From Pseudomonadota bacterium (lineage in GTDB: Bacteria > Pseudomonadota > Alphaproteobacteria > Rhizobiales > Hyphomicrobiaceae), in NCBI GenBank assembly GCA_023405815.1, contig JAEXXM010000030.1, forward strand, positions 1-10,030: a stretch of 10,030 bases of DNA. The letters run 5' to 3'. Both the position numbers and the translations under genes were made by a program. This document shows positions 7,601 through 10,030 of the stretch, piece by piece; position 1 is the stretch's first letter; the number at the start of each line of letters is the position of its first letter. The notes under the pieces were generated by a model. It saw only the letters and a program-made list of their open reading frames with translations. It made no database searches and was not told the DNA's origin.

Positions 7601-7912
7601 GTGATGGTGACGTACATCAATCAGTTGCGCGAAGGGGGCTTGCACGGAGATGAGGCGATCTTCGAGGGTGCCATGACACGCCTGCGCCCCGTCCTCATGA
7701 CGGCACTCGTGGCGTCACTCGGATTCGTGCCGATGGCGCTCGCCACCGGAACCGGCGCCGAGGTGCAAAAGCCGTTGGCTACCGTTGTGATCGGCGGCCT
7801 GATAACAGCGACATTGCTTACGCTGATTGTGCTGCCCGCGCTCTACAAGCGGTACTTGCTGGGCCCTCGTGCTGTCGAACAGCCCGAAGCCGCGGAACAG
7901 CCGGCCGAATGA
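4679..7912 (+). CDS. czcA: CzcA-type heavy-metal efflux RND inner-membrane pump
   Basis: This 1077-residue protein is the proton-driven RND transporter of the CzcCBA complex (HME-RND family), which exports divalent cations such as Co2+, Zn2+ and Cd2+. An N-terminal membrane helix (about 13-30) is followed by SQLPIDAVPDITNNQVQI, a family hallmark. The first periplasmic domain runs to about 360 and a membrane bundle to about 535. The fourth helix carries DFGLIVDGAVIITEN with D426, D432 and E439, which correspond to the proton-relay residues D402, D408 and E415 described for C. metallidurans CzcA. This points to the Zn/Co/Cd or Ni/Co branches rather than the monovalent Cu/Ag branch. The second periplasmic domain spans about 583-900 and the last helices about 903-1060. 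Translation starts at GTG 4679, with GGGAG (4667-4671) seven bases ahead. The gap after czcB is 12 bases. Full length and intact; the exact metal is not decidable from sequence. Confidence 0.95.
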   Translation: MIERILGFSISQRFLVVLAVAAIAAFGIKSLSQLPIDAVPDITNNQVQINTEANGLSPFEIEKNVTYPIETALAGIPGLSYTRSLSRNGFSQVTAVFEDNVDIYFARTQVAERLAQAKGSLPAGAEPRMGAVSTGLGEVYMWTVHYKHPEGKGADIRDGQPGWQSDGSYLTPEGLRLTKDFELAMYLRTVQDWIIRPQLKGLPGVAEVDAIGGFKKQYQVQPDPEKLLAFGLSFPDVIAALERNNTSIGAGYVEQRGESYVVRADGRLETTKDIGNVILANKNGVPVYLKDVAEVGLARELRTGAASENGSEVVVGTAMMLKGGNSRTVSEAVDEKLKVINKSLPPDIAVQTVLNRTLLVDATIKTVSKNLAEGALLVIVVLFLMLGNLRAALITALVIPITMLMTAIGMLESKISANLMSLGALDFGLIVDGAVIITENAIRKLAERQHHKGRLLTLDERMHEVMVASKEMIQPSVFGQIIIITVYIPLLTFTGVEGKMFEPMGLTVIIALVCAFILSLTFVPAMIAIFISGKVEEKENFFIRVAKSHYAPMLRAGLADTGFVIILAILFFALALFLFTRLGQEFIPTLDEKNLAMHAMRIPSTSLTQSTDMQLKVEAAVRKFPEVAFVFSKTGTAEMASDPMPPHVSDTFIILKPHDEWPDPSETKAELIDRIAQAVGQLPGNNYEYTQPIQMRFNELIAGVRSDVAVKVFGDKFEELGSTANKIASVLRSVPGAADVKVEQISGLPMMNVKLDKAAIARYGLNVGDVLDVVSIAVGGRETGVVFEGDRRFDIIVRLPDRLRGNLQTLQNLPVAIPTAGAGRPNFVPLKSLASFNIEEGPNQISRENGKRRVVVQANVRGRDIGSFVQEAQAKIDAQVKIPAGSWITWGGQFENLQAAQSRLLIVVPACFFVIFLMLFTALRSVPQALLVFSGVPLAVSGGIFTLYFSGMPFSISAAVGFIALSGIAVLNGLVMVTYINQLREGGLHGDEAIFEGAMTRLRPVLMTALVASLGFVPMALATGTGAEVQKPLATVVIGGLITATLLTLIVLPALYKRYLLGPRAVEQPEAAEQPAE

Positions 7913-7940
7913 CGGACAAGTCGCTTTGGTGATGTATACT
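7913..7940 (+). promoter_or_regulatory. Possible promoter for the TPR gene
   Basis: TATACT at 7935-7940 matches five of six bases of the -10 consensus. CGGACA at 7913-7918 matches four of six bases of the -35, with a 16-base spacer. The leader to the ATG at 7994 would be about 47 bases. There is no terminator between czcA and this gene, so read-through from the czc operon is equally possible. Confidence 0.3.
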
Positions 7941-7993
7941 AAAGCTAATCGTGGGCGCACCCGCATCGCTGGGGAAGAGACAGGCGGTGCCAC

Positions 7994-8902
7994 ATGTTTG
8001 CACATGCCATGGGGCTGTGCGGAGTCATCCTGAGTCATATCGGCGGCTTCATCGGCCAGCAGCTCGGAACTGTGTCGATGGTTCCACCGCCTCTACTGCA
8101 GGCTGCTGACGAAACTCTTCCGCTGAAAAATGAGGCTCTCAGCAACAAGGCGCACGATGTCGCCCTCGCATTTGCACGGCAGGGGGACCTCCGAAGAGCC
8201 CTAGGCTCGTTGAACGTCGCCATAAGGTTCAATCCGGACAACGCCTCGGCTTACGCGTCGCGCGCGCACGTGCGCTTGCTCCTCGGTGACCAGTTGGGTG
8301 CCATGGGTGATGCAGATTATGCCATCGGGCTCGATCCGGCCCTGGCCGTCGCGTACTACAACCGCGGTGTTATCTATGGTCGGCTGAGCATGTGGGAGAG
8401 CGCCGCTGACGACTATACCGCCGCGGCATTTCTCGATCCCAATCTCGGTGATGGTGCGGTTTTCAACAATCTCGGCTCTGCCCTGATGGCGCAAGGCAGA
8501 TTGGCCGAGGCGATCACCAATTTTTCGCGGGCCATCGGGCGCAGTGCCTCACCCGCGATTTCATACTTCAATCGGTCGCTAGCATATGAACGTAGCGGTC
8601 AGCTAGACGCCGCCATCTCGGACATGAACGCAACCATCCAGGCAGTGCCACGCTTCGCCGAAGCCCATCACCGGCGTGCGCTGTTGTTCCTCCGCAAAGG
8701 TCTCGAGGGTCCGGCTCTGCTTGATCTCAATGCTGCGCTGGAGATCGATCCTGACGACTTGGTCGCGCGCGCCGACAGGGCGCTGCTGCATGAGCGCATC
8801 GGCAATACGAACGCCGCGCGGGAGGACCTCAAACGCTTTGCGGAGAAATCGAAGGATGATCCGCGTAAGCTCGATCGCGAGTCGCATATACCCACTCAGT
8901 GA
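7994..8902 (+). CDS. Tetratricopeptide-repeat (TPR) protein
   Basis: This 302-residue protein is built almost wholly of about seven TPR units from residue 51 to 290. The usual alternation of helix pairs is visible in segments such as ASAYASRAHVRLLLGDQLGA, AVAYYNRGVIYGRLSMWESA, VFNNLGSALMAQGRLAEAI and SYFNRSLAYERSGQLDAAI. Most units are followed by the typical D-P or N-P turn (FNPDN, LDPAL, LDPNL, IDPDD). TPR arrays are protein-binding scaffolds and the partner cannot be read from sequence. The first 40 residues (MFAHAMGLCGVIL onwards) are mildly hydrophobic and end in LLQAAD, so export is possible but weakly supported because no positive N-region is present. The start is supported by AGGCGG (7982-7987) six bases ahead; ATG 8009 is an alternative. 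It lies 81 bases after czcA on the same strand, which hints at a linked role. The function is unknown. Confidence 0.85.
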   Translation: MFAHAMGLCGVILSHIGGFIGQQLGTVSMVPPPLLQAADETLPLKNEALSNKAHDVALAFARQGDLRRALGSLNVAIRFNPDNASAYASRAHVRLLLGDQLGAMGDADYAIGLDPALAVAYYNRGVIYGRLSMWESAADDYTAAAFLDPNLGDGAVFNNLGSALMAQGRLAEAITNFSRAIGRSASPAISYFNRSLAYERSGQLDAAISDMNATIQAVPRFAEAHHRRALLFLRKGLEGPALLDLNAALEIDPDDLVARADRALLHERIGNTNAAREDLKRFAEKSKDDPRKLDRESHIPTQ

Positions 8903-9095
8903 GAAAGCTCTTGGGCATTTCAGAGAATTCAGTTTCGCTTCAGCTGAGCGCCTGAAAAAGCTCTCAATCCCTTCCTATTCAGCTCCAGCTCAGGCCGATG
9001 AATTGCACGTGAATGTGCGGTTCAGGTGCGGGACACGTGGTATCCGAAATGATGATCGAGCCGACGCAGAAAGCGGCACACAACATGAATCGATC

Positions 9096-9105
9096 AAGAG
9101 GAGAG
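9096..9105 (+). promoter_or_regulatory. Strong ribosome binding site of the 79-residue gene
   Basis: AGGAG at 9099-9103, within a purine run, lies six bases before the ATG at 9110. It decides in favour of this short gene over the overlapping longer open frame that starts at 9013 in another phase. Confidence 0.65.
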
Positions 9106-9109
9106 CTCC

Positions 9110-9349
9110 ATGTCACGTACACCGACGCTTCTGGCCTTGGGCCTTTTGACACTCACGGCTGCCGCCGGGCTCGCACCCTCAGGGGCGCAAGCGGGGGATT
9201 ACGGAAGAGGCGGCTACAGCTCGGGTCACCACGATCGCGCATATGCCCGGCACGGGTATCGCAAGCATCGCGCTCACATGCGCTCGCGGTGGTTCAGAAT
9301 CCGCGGGTCCAGCCACGGGCGTCGAGCCCACCACGGCCGGCGCTGGTAG
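9110..9349 (+). CDS. Small exported basic His/Arg/Gly/Tyr-rich protein
   Basis: The protein has 79 residues. Residues 1-28 form a convincing Sec signal peptide with a hydrophobic core (LLALGLLTLTAAAGLA) and an AQA/GD cleavage site. The mature part is only about 51 residues, with 8 His and 13 Arg, several Gly and Tyr, no Cys and only two acidic residues. It has GHHDR near the front and GRRAHHGRRW at the end. Such a chain is unlikely to form a compact fold without a ligand. It could bind metal through His, or bind anionic surfaces or nucleic acid through Arg. I do not recognise a named family, although short exported His/Arg-rich proteins are common in Hyphomicrobiales. The gene has its own good ribosome binding site. 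Its place next to a czc locus suggests, but does not show, a metal-related role. Confidence 0.7.
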   Translation: MSRTPTLLALGLLTLTAAAGLAPSGAQAGDYGRGGYSSGHHDRAYARHGYRKHRAHMRSRWFRIRGSSHGRRAHHGRRW

Positions 9350-9359
9350 GCACAGCCTC

Positions 9360-9404
9360 GGCGGATCCGCCAATCATGTAGGCGTTTTCAGTTCACCAGT
9401 TCAC
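9360..9404. repeat. 12-base palindrome and tandem 8-base repeat between two small genes
   Basis: GGCGGATCCGCC at 9360-9371 is a perfect palindrome. CAGTTCAC is repeated in direct tandem at 9389-9396 and 9397-9404. Both lie in the 115-base gap before the gene at 9465. They could be regulator-binding sites or mRNA structure. The palindrome lacks a following T run, so it is not an intrinsic terminator. Confidence 0.3.
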
Positions 9405-9464
9405 CACCGAGCCGGGGCCGCTTCAAGGACTCGGTTCAACCAGCAGCAAAAGCGAAAGGTCGAA

Positions 9465-9731
9465 ATGATGAAAGTGCGCATGCTAGCCGCCGTTGTCGTG
9501 ATGGGATTGGCAACGCCGGCGTTTGCCGGGGGAGAACACTGCGACGAGGATATGGCCGCCGTCGACAAGGCCATGGCAACAGCCAAGCTGAGCGATGCCG
9601 ACATGGCGAAGGTCAAAGCCGCGCGGGCCAGTGCTGAAGAGATGCACATGGCCAAGAAGTACGAAGAGTGCGAAAAGGCGCTCGGCGAGGCCCAGGCGCT
9701 TCTCGGCATCAAGGATAAGCATGAGCACTAA
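9465..9731 (+). CDS. Small exported helical protein with Cys pair and His-Glu-His tail
   Basis: The protein has 88 residues. A signal peptide (MMKVRMLAAVVVMGLATPAFA) ends at AFA/GG, after residue 21. The mature chain of about 67 residues is strongly helical and rich in Ala, Lys, Glu and Met. Possible metal ligands are H25 with C26, the MHM at 60-62, C69, and the terminal KDKHEH (H86, H88). C26 and C69 could form one disulfide pinning two helices together. The start is ATG 9465 or the adjacent ATG 9468, with GAAAGG at 9454-9459; longer in-frame versions from 9243 would destroy the signal peptide. A strong terminator follows 23 bases after the stop, so this is the last gene of its transcript. 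The HEH ending is shared with CzcB. A periplasmic metal chaperone or buffer is plausible but unproven, and I recognise no family. Confidence 0.8.
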   Translation: MMKVRMLAAVVVMGLATPAFAGGEHCDEDMAAVDKAMATAKLSDADMAKVKAARASAEEMHMAKKYEECEKALGEAQALLGIKDKHEH

Positions 9732-9754
9732 CCTATCCGACCCTTCAAGCGTCG

Positions 9755-9782
9755 GGGCGGCGATGACATCGCCGCCCTTTTT
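9755..9782 (+). terminator. Strong intrinsic terminator
   Basis: GGGCGGCGATG at 9755-9765 and CATCGCCGCCC at 9767-9777 are exact inverted complements around a single base, giving a GC-rich stem of about 9-10 usable pairs. TTTTT at 9778-9782 follows at once. It acts on + strand transcripts. There is no matching A run on the other side, so it is probably not bidirectional. A shorter competing stem is possible just upstream (CCGAC 9737-9741 with GTCGG 9751-9755). Confidence 0.92.
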
Positions 9783-9898
9783 GCTTGATCTGTTCAGGCA
9801 GGTTTCAGGTTCGTGTGCAACATGGTGTTTGGCTGCAAGGTCTTGTCCTGACGCCAGTCGTCGAGCCGTTGCCGCCCAAGTAAGGAGAATGTCACGCA

Positions 9899-9934
9899 GC
9901 AGGCTCGAAGCCCTGCGAGCCAAGTATCGGAGGT
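9899..9934 (+). promoter_or_regulatory. Leader hairpins and ribosome binding site of the last gene
   Basis: GGAGGT at 9929-9934 is a near-perfect ribosome binding site, five bases before ATG 9940. Ahead of it, GGCTCG (9902-9907) can pair with CGAGCC (9916-9921). Alternatively GCAGGCT (9899-9905) can pair with AGCCCTGC (9909-9916) with one bulged base. The two stems exclude each other. The ribosome binding site is certain; a control role for the stems is speculative. Confidence 0.45.
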
Positions 9935-9939
9935 ATCAA

Positions 9940-10030
9940 ATGAAAAGGAGTTTCTTGCTCGCTACGCTAGTTGTGGCGGGCGGGGTGATCATCGCGGGCG
10001 CCGCCTCGGCCGGCGTCACGTCTGGAGCAG
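9940..10030 (+). CDS. Start of another exported protein, cut by the right edge
   Basis: Only 30 codons are inside the window. They encode MKRSFLLATLVVAGGVIIAGA followed by ASA/GV, a textbook Sec signal peptide with a short basic start and a long hydrophobic core. The start at 9940 is supported by GGAGGT five bases ahead. An in-frame ATG at 9889 would add 17 residues, but its purine run (AGGAG 9883-9887) is only one base away and the added residues would spoil the signal peptide. It lies downstream of a terminator, so it has its own promoter somewhere in 9783-9928, where I see no clear -35/-10 pair. The mature protein is unknown. Confidence 0.7.
   Translation, partial: MKRSFLLATLVVAGGVIIAGAASAGVTSGA

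Noticed and set aside
9243..9464. Longer version of the 88-residue protein starting at 9243
   Set aside because: It would overlap the 79-residue gene in another frame and put over 70 residues before a clear signal peptide. GAAAGG lies just before ATG 9465.
9483..9923. Minus-strand open frame of 146 codons across the terminator
   Set aside because: It reads antisense through the 88-residue gene and through the terminator stem. It has no ribosome binding site that I can see and no family resemblance.

Overview
The window reads as chromosomal or accessory DNA from a GC-rich Gram-negative bacterium, most likely an alphaproteobacterium of the Hyphomicrobiales (Rhizobiales) type. The reasons are the base composition, the codon choice, the dense same-strand operon layout, and the outer-membrane and periplasmic parts of an RND efflux system. 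No 16S, tRNA, insertion sequence or CRISPR array is visible, so the organism cannot be named more closely. Every supported gene is on the + strand.

Layout. At the left edge is the end of a small gene of unknown function (to 242). Its stop overlaps the start of a CzcD-type cation diffusion facilitator (239-1141). A 184-base gap (1142-1325) follows, which holds a perfect 13-base palindrome over a possible promoter. Next comes a small exported Cys/His-containing protein (1326-1751), which sits where CzcI sits in classical czc loci. Then come czcC (1830-3188), czcB (3197-4666) and czcA (4679-7912), tightly spaced and clearly one operon. After an 81-base gap is a seven-unit TPR protein (7994-8902). 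Last are three small genes for exported proteins: a basic His/Arg-rich one (9110-9349), an 88-residue helical one ending in HEH (9465-9731) followed by a strong intrinsic terminator (9755-9782), and a third cut by the right edge (from 9940).

How the genes work together. CzcD would move Zn2+/Cd2+/Co2+ from cytoplasm to periplasm. CzcA (inner-membrane RND pump), CzcB (periplasmic adaptor with a long His-rich N-terminal region) and CzcC (outer-membrane lipoprotein channel) would carry the ions across the outer membrane. The small exported proteins could bind or sense periplasmic metal, but that is inference from composition and position. No metal-responsive regulator (MerR, ArsR, CzcRS-type) is encoded in the window, so control must come from elsewhere or from the leader structures described below.

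The core is a well-known system. The less explained parts are the accessory small exported proteins, the TPR protein, a possible ribosome-binding-site-sequestering structure in front of czcC (1782-1825), and the His-rich extension of CzcB. No stretch longer than 300 bases lacks a gene. In the 207-base gap at 8903-9109 I see nothing firm except the ribosome binding site at its end.
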